Shown here in pieces: positions 1 through 8,900 of a DNA stretch of 64,000 nucleotides. The position numbers and the translations under genes are program-made. The DNA comes from Micromonospora sp. NBC_01813 (GTDB lineage Bacteria > Actinomycetota > Actinomycetes > Mycobacteriales > Micromonosporaceae): NCBI RefSeq assembly GCF_035917335.1, contig NZ_CP109067.1, forward strand, positions 5,703,001 to 5,767,000. The letters run 5' to 3'. Each line of letters opens with the position of its first letter. The first letter of the stretch is position 1. The notes beneath the pieces are model-generated. The model did no database searches. It saw only the letters and a list, made by a program, of their open reading frames with translations, and was not told the DNA's origin.

Positions 1-290
1 GGCGAGACCGGCGGCGGTGTGCCCACCGCCGGTGGAATACCGGGCAGATCGGATCGCGTCGGCGACGGGGTCGCCGGTGGCTCGAAGCTCGGCGCGGGCC
101 ATGCCGGAAGAGGGGCGGCCGGCACCGGTTGTGCTTCGCTGCTTGCCACAGTGGAATCGGCCTTGGACGGTTGTTCGGGTCCGACGAACTGGACCAGCAC
201 CAGGGCCACGGCGAGGGGAGCCGCGGCCCACAACAGGATCAGCGGCCGGTTGCGGCCCGACTCCCCGGGTGACTCGTCGTCCGGATCCAT
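1..290 (-). CDS. Membrane protein with N-terminal anchor and Pro-rich tail (partial)
   Basis: An open frame starts at an ATG (complement of 288-290) and leaves the left edge without a stop, so about 96 codons are visible. The translation begins with an acidic and polar segment (MDPDDESPGESGRNR). One hydrophobic segment follows (PLILLWAAAPLAVALVLVQF, about residues 16-35), then a Pro/Ala/Ser/Thr-rich stretch. This is the pattern of a single-pass membrane protein with a short cytoplasmic N-terminus. I do not recognise the family. Its position, divergent from a LysM-like/mycosin-like pair, suggests another component of the same envelope system. It shares the 291-436 intergenic region with the rightward gene. 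Confidence 0.55.
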   Translation of the reverse strand, partial: MDPDDESPGESGRNRPLILLWAAAPLAVALVLVQFVGPEQPSKADSTVASSEAQPVPAAPLPAWPAPSFEPPATPSPTRSDLPGIPPAVGTPPPVS

Positions 291-436
291 CCGCTGCAGC
301 CTATCCGAGAGGCTCGGGCATGGCCTCGCTGGCGGAACAGGATCGGCAGGTCGTGCCGGGTATCCTCGAGCGAGTCCGGCTGTCTGCGGCCGGCGTGCTG
401 CCGCAAGGCGCTGGAGCGGTCCGGGGGGGCGACGCC

Positions 437-958
437 GTGCTGACCACCAGAGTGCCAGGCTTCGTGCTCGGTGCGGCCCTGCTGCTGACGCCCGACTCAG
501 CGTCGGGGGCACACCAGGGCGTGGCGGATCTGGTGACGGCACCGGCCAGTGCCGGCCCGGTGAAGTACTACATCGTCGGCCCGCCGGTGAACAGCCAGCC
601 GGAGTACCTGTTCGCTATCGCAGCCGCCACGCTGGGTGATGGCAATCGGCTACAGGAGATATTCGACCTGAACCAGGGACGTCAGCAACCGTACGGCGAC
701 ACGCTGGTCGACCCGACGCGGATCGAGCCGGGCTGGGTGCTCCTGCTGCCGCCGGACGCCTCGGGACCCGGCGTGATGGTCGGCGAGCCCCCCGACGTCG
801 CCGCGCCAAAGACGGCCACCGCCGAGCCGCGCTCGACCGACCGTTCGTCGATGTCGGTCTCATCCGACCTGCTGCGGCTGGTCAGCGCGGTGCTGCTGAT
901 CGCGGTGGTCGGCCTCGTCGGCGCGGCGTCGCTGTTGCTGTGGCGGGGCACGAGGTGA
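437..958 (+). CDS. LysM-like secreted membrane protein
   Basis: This 173-residue protein starts at GTG 437; a G-rich ribosome site lies about 8 bases upstream, and this start gives a credible signal peptide (LTTRVPGFVLGAALLLTPDS). An upstream in-frame ATG at 320 would add a non-signal extension. Residues about 35-105 form a LysM-like module with the pattern YYIVGPPV, LGDGNRLQEIF, LNQGRQQP and PGWVLLLPPDA. The same pattern recurs in the proteins at 57434-58885 and 62126-63811. A hydrophobic segment near the C-terminus (about residues 143-168) should anchor it with the LysM-like part outside the membrane. The stop overlaps the next start (GTGA), so translation is probably coupled to the mycosin-like gene. 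The fused homologue at 62126 supports a shared function. LysM modules normally bind peptidoglycan; that role here is inferred. Confidence 0.8.
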   Translation: MLTTRVPGFVLGAALLLTPDSASGAHQGVADLVTAPASAGPVKYYIVGPPVNSQPEYLFAIAAATLGDGNRLQEIFDLNQGRQQPYGDTLVDPTRIEPGWVLLLPPDASGPGVMVGEPPDVAAPKTATAEPRSTDRSSMSVSSDLLRLVSAVLLIAVVGLVGAASLLLWRGTR

Positions 959-2094
959 CACCGACCGCAGCCGCTGGCCGTACCGCGGCGTCGGTGGCCG
1001 GCAGATGGTCGGCCGGATTGCTGGCAGCGGCGGTGGCCGGGGTCGTGATCGCACCGGCACCGGCGGTGGCCGCGCCGGTCCCGGCGCAGGCCGCACCGGC
1101 GGCGGACTGTCCGGCACCAGTCGACCAGATCGTGGCCGAGACGTCCTGGGCGCAGTTGCGGCTGGCACCCGATCTGGCCTGGCCGACCGGTCGCGGCCGG
1201 GGAATCGCCATCGGCGTGATCGGCTCGGGCATCGACGCGGCCGCACCGGCGCTGGCCGGTCAGGTTGCCGCCGGTGCCGACATCGTCACCGGCAGGGGCT
1301 TCGCCAACACCGATTGTCTGGGCGAGGGCACGGAGATGGCCGGGGTTGCCGTCGCCCGGTCCAGGCCCGGCAGTGGCCTGGTGGGCATCGCACCTGACGC
1401 GACCGTCATTCCGATCCGGATCGCCGCGGTCGACGGCCGGCAGCGTTCCGCCCAGCTTGCCCTCGGTCTGCAGGTAGCGGTCTCCGCCGGCGCCACTGTG
1501 GTGATGCTCGCCGGGCATGTCGACCTCACCGACGCCGACGTGGCCGCTGCCATACGTGCGGCGACCGCCCGTGACGTGGTCGTCGTGGTCGCCGCAGATC
1601 AGCTCGTCGGCGACGGCCGGATACCCGGCCTGCTTCGGGTCGGTGCGGTCGACGCCGCGAACCGTCTGGTGGGGGACTACCAACCCGACACGGTCGACGT
1701 CCTGGCACCAGGCGCTTCGGTCGTCACGCTCAGCGCGAACGGTTCCGGCGAGGTGGTCCGGACCGGTTCGCACCTCGCGGTCGCGTTCGTGGCCGGGCTG
1801 GCCGCGCTCATCCGCTCGGCGGCGGCCGGACTGCCGGCGATCGCCGCCGCCGAGCAGATCAAGCGGACGGCCGATCGGGTCGGCGGAGTCCCGCCCGATC
1901 CGCTCACCGGTTGGGGGCTGATCAACCCGGCCGAGGCCGTCCAGGTGCAACAGGACGTGGTCGACCCGGGCGTCCAGCCCAGGCCGGCCGCCGCCGCCCG
2001 GATCGACTGGAACCTCACCCTCATCGGCCTGGCCCTGGTGGGCGTGCTGCTGGCAGGCTGGCAGTGGCGTGCGGCGGCCCGCCGATCCGGCTGA
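955..2094 (+). CDS. Mycosin-like S8 subtilase, predicted inactive (pseudoprotease)
   Basis: A 379-residue protein with signal peptide, subtilisin-like domain and C-terminal membrane helix (LTLIGLALVGVLLAGW), the architecture of the type VII secretion mycosins (MycP). The start is taken as GTG 955, which overlaps the preceding stop by four bases; GTG 940 is possible. All three catalytic positions appear lost. The Asp motif reads VIGSGID (Gly90 for Asp). The His motif reads DCLGEGTEMAG (Glu124 for His). The Ser motif reads TGSHLAVAFVAG (His273 for Ser). The oxyanion Asn region (AAGN) is also absent. The domain is full length and the flanking motifs are kept, so this is not decay of the whole gene. 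In mycobacteria MycP is known to stabilise the ESX membrane complex independently of proteolysis; a purely structural role here is inferred. Confidence 0.88.
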   Translation: MTPTAAAGRTAASVAGRWSAGLLAAAVAGVVIAPAPAVAAPVPAQAAPAADCPAPVDQIVAETSWAQLRLAPDLAWPTGRGRGIAIGVIGSGIDAAAPALAGQVAAGADIVTGRGFANTDCLGEGTEMAGVAVARSRPGSGLVGIAPDATVIPIRIAAVDGRQRSAQLALGLQVAVSAGATVVMLAGHVDLTDADVAAAIRAATARDVVVVVAADQLVGDGRIPGLLRVGAVDAANRLVGDYQPDTVDVLAPGASVVTLSANGSGEVVRTGSHLAVAFVAGLAALIRSAAAGLPAIAAAEQIKRTADRVGGVPPDPLTGWGLINPAEAVQVQQDVVDPGVQPRPAAAARIDWNLTLIGLALVGVLLAGWQWRAAARRSG

Positions 2095-2234
2095 CGCCGG
2101 TTGCCCCCAGCAAGGGTTATCCCGTAGAAATGTGCGTCGTTCGGTGCCCGGTCCGCCGCCGCCGGCCGATGCGGCAATCTGTACGCGGCGAGGGACGCAG
2201 TTCGGGCCTCGTGGAACCTGGAGGTCTGGTGGGG

Positions 2235-4814
2235 ATGGCGCTGCCGCGGTGGCTCAGCCGGCGACGGCTGCCCGGTGGCGCGGGCGCGCCGCCGACACGC
2301 ACCCTCTACCCACAGTGGTACGGCAACGTCGCCGTGTTGTCGCACGCCGAAGACCCGCCGGCGCTGCTCTGGCAACTGCTGCGGGAAGCCGCCGCCGTCC
2401 CCGGTCGCGACGCCCTGGTCCTCGTCACCGGCAGGGCGCTGTCGCACCCCACGGGTGGTGCCGCGCTGCGCGGCGCGGTCGAACACGCGACCCAGGCGTT
2501 GGGTGCCCGTAGGGTCTGGGTGGCCGCCGACGGTCTCGGTCGCCCACAGGATGCCTACGCCAACTGGCTGCTGCGGTTGGCCACCCACGTCGGGGCCGAA
2601 CTGCTGGCCCCGGACGGGCCGATTCACCTCACCCCGGACGGCACCCGGTACGTCGCCAGCGGCACCGGTGCCTCCGGTTGGCGATCGTTCCGGTTCGGCG
2701 CCGACCCTCGGGTGATCGCCAACCGGTATCCGCTACCGCCGTGGGAGGTGGCGTTGCCGGACCGCCCGGTGGGACTGCCGGGCCTGGTCGCCGACCCGAT
2801 CCCCGCCGGGGTCCTGCTGCGGGCCAGCAGCGTGGCGGCGGTAGACCGCTCGGACCCGGCCTTCGACGTCCCGGTGGACCCACGGGGGCCGGCACTGGTA
2901 CTCCGGCACGTGGGTGAGCCGCCGGTCGAGCCGGTCGACCTTGCCGCGATCTTCGTCGGACTACCGCCCCGGGCGACGGTCCGGATCGAAGTCGGCCTAC
3001 TCGACCCCGCCTGGGCGCCGCCCCGGCCACAGTGGCTGGACCGGCTCGCGGTGGCGCTCGACGCCAGACGCGACAGCGGCCGACTCGCTGCCGGGCCGCA
3101 GTCGGTCGGCCGCCGCCGGCCGGCCGGGCCGCCGCCAGCACTGCTGCGTACCGGCTGGGTGCGGGTCGACGACCGGCTCTACCGCTACGCGGCCGAGCCC
3201 CGACTGCTGGCGGAGGTCTCCGCGACCGGGATCCTGCTGCGCGCGACGGGGGAGTACCGCCGTGCGGACCTGGCGTTCATCGATCCGGCCGAGGGCGTGC
3301 TGCGGCTCGACGTGGCGGCATCCGAGCCGCTGGTAGCAGCGCTGTGTAGCGCCGTCGCGATGGCGTCCGACGGTCTCCGCGTGGACCGGGGTCTCGACCA
3401 TCCCGCTACCGCCCGGCTGGCCGCGTTGCTCGACGGTCGACCCGACGACGCGCCGGCCGAAGGAACGACGGGCCGGCGGTACGTCGACCAGGCAGCCTTC
3501 GCGTCGACGCGCCCGGCTGCCGGGGCACCACGGCTGACCGTACCGTTGCCGGCCCGGGTGGTGGTGCCGGCGTCCCCGCAATCCGCGCTGCCGCCTGCGG
3601 TGGACGCTGCGTCCGGACCCTCGTCGCTGCCTGCCGCGACCGCGACTGCGTCTGCGACTGCCGCGACTGCCGCGACTGCGACTGCGTCTGCCGCGACTGC
3701 GACTGCCGCGACTGCCGCGACTGCGTCTGCCGCGACCGTGCCGGGTCCGCAGCCGCTGCCCGCCCCGCCGGCGCCGGTCGCACCGACGGCCCAGCCCTCG
3801 CTCGCCCATCCACCCGTGATCACCAGCTCCGGACCGGACCTTGAGCTGCCCAGCGACGACCACCCGGACGACATTCCATCTACAGTAGATGAGTTGCCGT
3901 CGGTCGCGGTGCCGCTTCCGGCGACCTCCGCCGGTGAGCCCGTCCTGGAGTCGCAGCCCACCACCGGGGCGGTCGACCGCTACACGCTGGCAGCCGGGAC
4001 CGCGGTGCCGGATCGCGACAGCACGCTTGCCGAACAGCGTGAGTTCACCGCAGCCCTCGGGCCCGCGTACACAGACTCGATCACCACGGTGAACGCCGCG
4101 CTGGCCGCGTGGCCGGCGCTGCGTCAGGACATCTCGGCAAAGGCCAAGATCGACCTGGTGGCAGTACGTGTCTACTTCGGCCGGTCGGAGCTGGGCGCGG
4201 CGCGGCTCAACGCCGGGCTGCGGGCCGGGCAGCAGCCGGAACTGTCCAGCTACCTGTCGTGTCTGGTGTCCGGCCTGCGCCGATTGCCGCCCTGCCGGCG
4301 GGCGATGATCTGCCAGGGGCGGCTCGCGGTGCCGGCGCAGCAGCTCTACTCAGAGGGAGCGACGCTGGTCGAGCCGGGGTTCCGCAGCGTGAGCGGTGCC
4401 GGCCTGGCTGTCGAGGGTGCCGACGTGGACTACCTGGTCTGGTCCCGTACCGCCCGTCAGGCCGGCGCGTTGGCCGAGCGCCAGGAACTGGACGAGGCGG
4501 TCTTCCTGGCCGGCGCCCGGTTCAAGGTCCTGGCGGTACGCGAAGGCAGCCCGCCGCCCGCCGAGGACGTCGCGATTCCGACGACAGCGGTGCTGCTGCG
4601 GGAGGTACTGCCGGGTGAGCCGGACACCTCGGGCCTGGGCGAGGCGGACCGGACCGTGCTCAGCCGGCTTGAGCGAGCCCTGCGCCGACGGTGGTCTGTG
4701 GCACCCCAGGCGCTGACGGATGAGGAGGCGATCGACCGACTCGCCGGGCCGCCGCTCGGCTACGTGGAACGCGACACCACCACCGCCGCCGTACCAAGTG
4801 GGGCGCACAGCTGA
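2235..4814 (+). CDS. Large soluble protein with ADP-ribosyltransferase-fold-like C-terminus
   Basis: 859 residues from ATG 2235, with GGAGG at 2220-2224; GTG 2229 is an alternative. No signal peptide or membrane segment is seen. The N-terminal half (about residues 25-440) contains alternating alpha/beta stretches I do not recognise, broadly like those of the protein at 54962-57424. Residues about 466-500 are an Ala/Thr-rich repeat linker, followed by a Pro-rich and acidic linker. The C-terminal ~240 residues (CLVSGLRRLPPC, LYSEGATLVEPGF, DYLVWSRTARQ, ELDEAVFLAGARFKVL) resemble the core of an ADP-ribosyltransferase fold with a degenerate first motif (no clear catalytic Arg) and a possible retained Glu. 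Activity is doubtful. A 140-bp gap without recognisable signals separates it from the mycosin-like gene, and a 189-bp leader separates it from the giant gene. It is probably a cytosolic partner of the giant protein; that is inference. Confidence 0.75.
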   Translation: MALPRWLSRRRLPGGAGAPPTRTLYPQWYGNVAVLSHAEDPPALLWQLLREAAAVPGRDALVLVTGRALSHPTGGAALRGAVEHATQALGARRVWVAADGLGRPQDAYANWLLRLATHVGAELLAPDGPIHLTPDGTRYVASGTGASGWRSFRFGADPRVIANRYPLPPWEVALPDRPVGLPGLVADPIPAGVLLRASSVAAVDRSDPAFDVPVDPRGPALVLRHVGEPPVEPVDLAAIFVGLPPRATVRIEVGLLDPAWAPPRPQWLDRLAVALDARRDSGRLAAGPQSVGRRRPAGPPPALLRTGWVRVDDRLYRYAAEPRLLAEVSATGILLRATGEYRRADLAFIDPAEGVLRLDVAASEPLVAALCSAVAMASDGLRVDRGLDHPATARLAALLDGRPDDAPAEGTTGRRYVDQAAFASTRPAAGAPRLTVPLPARVVVPASPQSALPPAVDAASGPSSLPAATATASATAATAATATASAATATAATAATASAATVPGPQPLPAPPAPVAPTAQPSLAHPPVITSSGPDLELPSDDHPDDIPSTVDELPSVAVPLPATSAGEPVLESQPTTGAVDRYTLAAGTAVPDRDSTLAEQREFTAALGPAYTDSITTVNAALAAWPALRQDISAKAKIDLVAVRVYFGRSELGAARLNAGLRAGQQPELSSYLSCLVSGLRRLPPCRRAMICQGRLAVPAQQLYSEGATLVEPGFRSVSGAGLAVEGADVDYLVWSRTARQAGALAERQELDEAVFLAGARFKVLAVREGSPPPAEDVAIPTTAVLLREVLPGEPDTSGLGEADRTVLSRLERALRRRWSVAPQALTDEEAIDRLAGPPLGYVERDTTTAAVPSGAHS
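3630..3737 (+). repeat. GACTGC-rich tandem repeat coding an Ala/Thr linker
   Basis: Irregular tandem copies of the hexamer GACTGC mixed with GCGACT and GCGTCT encode a stretch of Ala, Thr and a few Ser inside the 2235-4814 gene. Units are multiples of three, so copy-number change would keep the frame. It separates the alpha/beta N-terminal half from the C-terminal ADP-ribosyltransferase-like domain. Confidence 0.8.
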
Positions 4815-4941
4815 TCCGTCCGCCCGGTGCCGCTGGTCAGTGGCTTGCCGGTGCCAAGGGATTTCCCTGTACGGACGAACCTGGCCGGCGGGACCGGTCG
4901 CCGCCGTGCCGGCGAGCGGCATGCTGACCATGCCGTTCGAC

Positions 4942-4985
4942 GTGTCAGGGGGGTGGCGAGTAGCGATGCGACGACCCCCTGACGC
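4942..4985 (+). promoter_or_regulatory. Leader hairpin upstream of the giant gene
   Basis: GTCAGGGGG (4944-4952) is complementary to CCCCCTGAC (4975-4983). A G:U and a G:C pair extend it to about 11 bp, with a loop of about 22 bases. It ends 18 bases before the GTG start at 5004, where no good ribosome site is visible. It could be a weak terminator for the upstream gene or a translational control element. No U-tract follows. Confidence 0.45.
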
Positions 4986-5003
4986 CGGTGCCCGCAGTGG
5001 TGG

Positions 5004-5900
5004 GTGACCCAGGTGGACACCCAGATCCCGTCCTGGCTGAACCACATTCTGGAGTTCTTCGTCGGCCAGCGGTGGCCGATCGGAAGTGAGAGCGGCCTGC
5101 GAGACCACTCTTTCGAGTGGGAGAACCTGCGTGACGCACTGGACGCTGCCCGCGCGAAGGTCGTGCAGCAGCGCGCCGAGGTGCCGGACGTCATTTCCGG
5201 GAAGTTCGCCGATGGAGTCGACGAGTCACTCAAGAACGTCCTCCAGAACATCGACAACCTGCGCGGCACGGTCGAGGAGATGCGCAAGGACCTGAAGAAC
5301 GGCGCTGCCGACCTTCAGGAAGCCAAAATCATGATCGTCATCCAGCTGGCGCTGCTCGCCATCCAGCTGGCCTGGCTGATCGCCTCCCTGTTCGGGGCGC
5401 TCGCCATCCCGGCGGTCGTCGCCGGATTCCGGGCCATCATCACCGCGATCCTCCGGCAGATCTTCGTCGAGGTCGCGCAGGAGTTGGCGCAGGAGCCGCT
5501 GCTGATGCTGCTGATCCAGGCGGTCCAGGACCACCGGGACTACCGCGAGGGCATCAACTGGGACGCGATCCGGGACGCGACCATCCAGACGATCATCCAG
5601 GCCGGCGTGGCCGGTCTGACGAACTTCGGTGCCCAGGCGCTGATCGGGTGGGCCGCCGGGAGGATCGCGAAGATCGACCGGGCGCTGCCCGACGGCACCG
5701 TGTTCATCAAGCACGACTGGGCCTTCCGGACCGGAGCGATCCTCACCAAGGGCGTGGCGCAGGGAGCGGTGGCGATCCCCGCCGAGATGGCCGGCCAGGC
5801 TGCGGTCGGCGCGCCGATCGAGGCGCGGTGGGGCACCGCGACCAGTGCCTTCGTGAGCGGTCTGCACGAGTCCAACGCGGCGACCCCGACCCAACTCGCG
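5004..5900 (+). other. Giant protein: WXG100-like export domain
   Basis: Residues about 1-300. The opening resembles the WXG100-like N-terminal domain of CpnT-type substrates: PSWLNHILEFFVG, QRWPIG, then an amphipathic helix containing FEWENLRDAL. A helical stretch and a strongly hydrophobic segment (residues about 109-151, rich in Leu/Ile/Ala) follow. In that family the region is linked to type VII secretion, sometimes with channel formation. This is the main reason to call the giant protein an ESX-type substrate. Confidence 0.75.
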
Positions 5901-8900
5901 GAGTCGGTGAATCTGCCGTCGTTCACCGGATGGGACGACGCCTTCCGGCCGCTGCCCGACGACGCCGCACCCGTGGACGGCCAGGACGTGCCGGAGACCA
6001 CCGAGAAGTCGCTGCCGCAGCGCGACTCCGACCCGGTCTACGACGACGACGCGACGGTGTTCGGTGACGACGACAGCCTCGTCAGCGACGACGCGACGGT
6101 GTTCGGAGACGACGGCAGTGTCGCTGGAGAGAACGACAGTGTGGCTGGCGAGGACGACCAGGACGCCGCCTGGTTCGGGGACGCGTCGGAGCAGCGGCTG
6201 CTCGGTGACGACGGGTCGAGCATCTGGTCCGACGATTCCCAGGGTTGGGCAACTGACGACGAGGAGGACCGGCTCCTCGACTACGCGGCCAGCAACCTGG
6301 TGGCGAACAGCGGCGTACCGGGTCTGGTCGGGATCGGTGCCGGCAGCCAGCTCCAGCAGCAGGGCGCCGCGGGTCAGGGCACGGCCGGTCAGGGCAACGC
6401 GGGTCAGGGCACGGCCGGTCAGGGCAACGCGGGTCAGGGCACGGCCGGTCACGGCAACGCTCGGGGTGTCGACGGGGTGGGCGCCGCACGTGGGGCGGCC
6501 GAAACGACCGCTACAGGCGGTAGCGACCTGGCCGGCAGCAGCAATATGCCGGCCTCGGCCGCTGCTGGGGGCACGAGCGCCAGCACCGACGATCTGGCCG
6601 GCGGTGTTCCGGTCACCGGTTCGGTCGGGGATGCCGCCATCTCGCAGGCCGACGCCGACGGTCGGATCGGCGGCGAGCAAGGCTCCGTCGACACCGCCAA
6701 CGGCCAGGTCAGCGGCGGCCAGTCCGGGGCCGACGCCGCCCAAGGCACGACCGACCAACGGGGTGCGTCGACCGACCAACGGGCAGCGGAGGTGTCCGTC
6801 GGCGGTGCGGGAACGGGCGTCGACGGGCAGATGAATGGTGCCCAAGGCACCGGTTCGGTCGGTGATCCGGCCGCTCCGGTAGGCGTCGAGGGCCAGGCAG
6901 ACGGGCAGAATGCCAACCGGGGCGGCGGTCAGGCTGCGGATCAGGATGGCGCAAGCACCTCCGCGCCGACCGGCACCGGCCGGAGTACGGACACACCGTC
7001 CGAGGTGCGCGGCGCCGAGCCGGGCACGTCGTCCGGGATCGGCGGTGCTGACGCCGATCCGGCTGTTCGGGACGGTGTCACATCGGAGGTACCGGCGACA
7101 GCGGGCACTCCTGGGCTCACCGACCACCAACGGCTCGGTCAGGAGGGAGAGGCCGCGCGCGACGGTTCGGAGTCCTCCGGCCGTACGGGGCAGCCCGCCG
7201 GCGCGTTGGGTGGCGGCGCCGGGGCTGCGCAGGCCGAAGGGGGTGGTCAGCGCTCCGGTGAGACCGGCGGGCGTACCGAGTCGGCACAGCGCGGCGACAC
7301 CAGCAGCCGCCAGCCGGAGGCCCAATCCCGGGCCGCTGAGGGAGGCCGGGGTGGTGAGGGAGGCCGGGGTGGTGAGGGAGGCCGGGGTGGTGAGGGAGGC
7401 CGTACCAGTGATGGCTCGCGGCTCTCGACGCCTGCGACCGGAGGCCTCGCGGCTACCCCGTTGCCGGAGACGATCTCGGCGGACGTCGGCAGCCCGCTCC
7501 CGAGTAGTGCGGTCGAGACGATCACGGATGCTTCGGCCGCCGCGCCGACGACAATCGAGGGCCCGGCCGCCCAGGCGGACCGGGTCCTCGCCCCCGCTCC
7601 GGCCGAGGGCGTGGGGAACCCGTCGGTCGAGGGCGTAGAGAACCCGGCGGTCGAGCAAACGTCGACCGGGACCGTAGATGGGGCCCCGCAGCGCTCGGCG
7701 CCGGTCGGCGGTATGGAGGGCCCGAGCACGCCAGCCGTCCAGTCGGAGGTGCGGGCACCTGTCGCGACGGACTCCGGCGCACAGCGGGCGACCCCCGCAC
7801 CGGCTACTACTACTACTACTACTACCACCGCACCGGCCACCACTGGTCCATCCGCCACCGGCGGTCCATTGGCTACCACCAGGTCCGCAGATGCGGATTC
7901 CGTCGGACTGCAACCTGGGAGCCTGACCGAGTTCCTTACCTCGCAGGACGGTATCGAGGTGGACGACCTCGGTGTGGTGCGGTCCGGGTCGAGCGAGACG
8001 GACGCCAGCACCGCGCCGGCCCGGACAGCCACAGCCGACCATCGGGCACCCGTCTCCGATCAACCCGGGCGATCGACCACCGAGGTTCCGGCGAACACCT
8101 CCGATCGGACGGCCCGCGATCCAGGGCGCGGGCCGTCCGATCAGGCCGCCGGCCGGCAGGCGCCGCCGGCAGTGGAGAGCACGAACCCGTCGCGTCCCGC
8201 CGAGTCGCGTCCGGTCGAGTCGCGTCCGGTCGAGTCGCGGGGCGACGCGCCGCGGGGCGACGCGCCGCGCGGCGACGCGGCGACGGGACGTACGGCACGG
8301 GGCGGCGAGAACGGGACGGAAAGTGACGGTCAGGTTGGCCTGGTCGCGATTCCGGTACCGCTGACCGCGACCTGGCCGTCGGGTGCCGGGTCGGCGTCGG
8401 ATGCCACCGTGCGACCGACCGGCGGCGACCGGGAGACGGTGTCGGGCACCACCGATCCGCAGAGCTCCACGGATCCGACAGCGGGCAGCAGTACACCCGG
8501 GCAATCGAACGCCCGGTCCACCGCCGACCGATCCGGCGAGATCTTCGACGTGGCCGACCGGACGGCACGGTTCCTGGGCGGGACGCGGTTGCCCGGTCTG
8601 ATCGGTGCCAATGTGCAGGACTCCGGTGGCGGTCGGGTGCTGCAACTGCGTACGGACCGAGGTAGCGCGCCGATCGGCACGGACACCGGTCGAATTCCGA
8701 TGCGCCTGGTCGACCGGCTGCCGACGGGTACGCCCGAAGGTTCGGTGCTGTCGCTGCGCGACGACCAAAGCGGAGCCGAGATTCTGATCAGCCGAGACGC
8801 GGCTGAGGGCTCCTTGGCTGCCCAGCTCACCGGGGCGGTGGCGGCCTGGATGGCGCGCCGCCCGGGGCCGGACGGGCAGCGGCGCGACGGCCTCGACCGG

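Noticed and set aside
17-436. An upstream extension of the first LysM-like gene from ATG 17 or ATG 320.
   Set aside because: The extension overlaps the start of the divergent minus-strand gene, has shadow-like composition, and would bury the signal peptide that GTG 437 exposes.
4877-4901. A GAACC followed by GGTCG 15 bases later, upstream of the giant gene.
   Set aside because: It lacks the GTG before AACC, the 16-base spacer and the CGTT box seen at the other sites, so it is not counted as a member of the promoter set.
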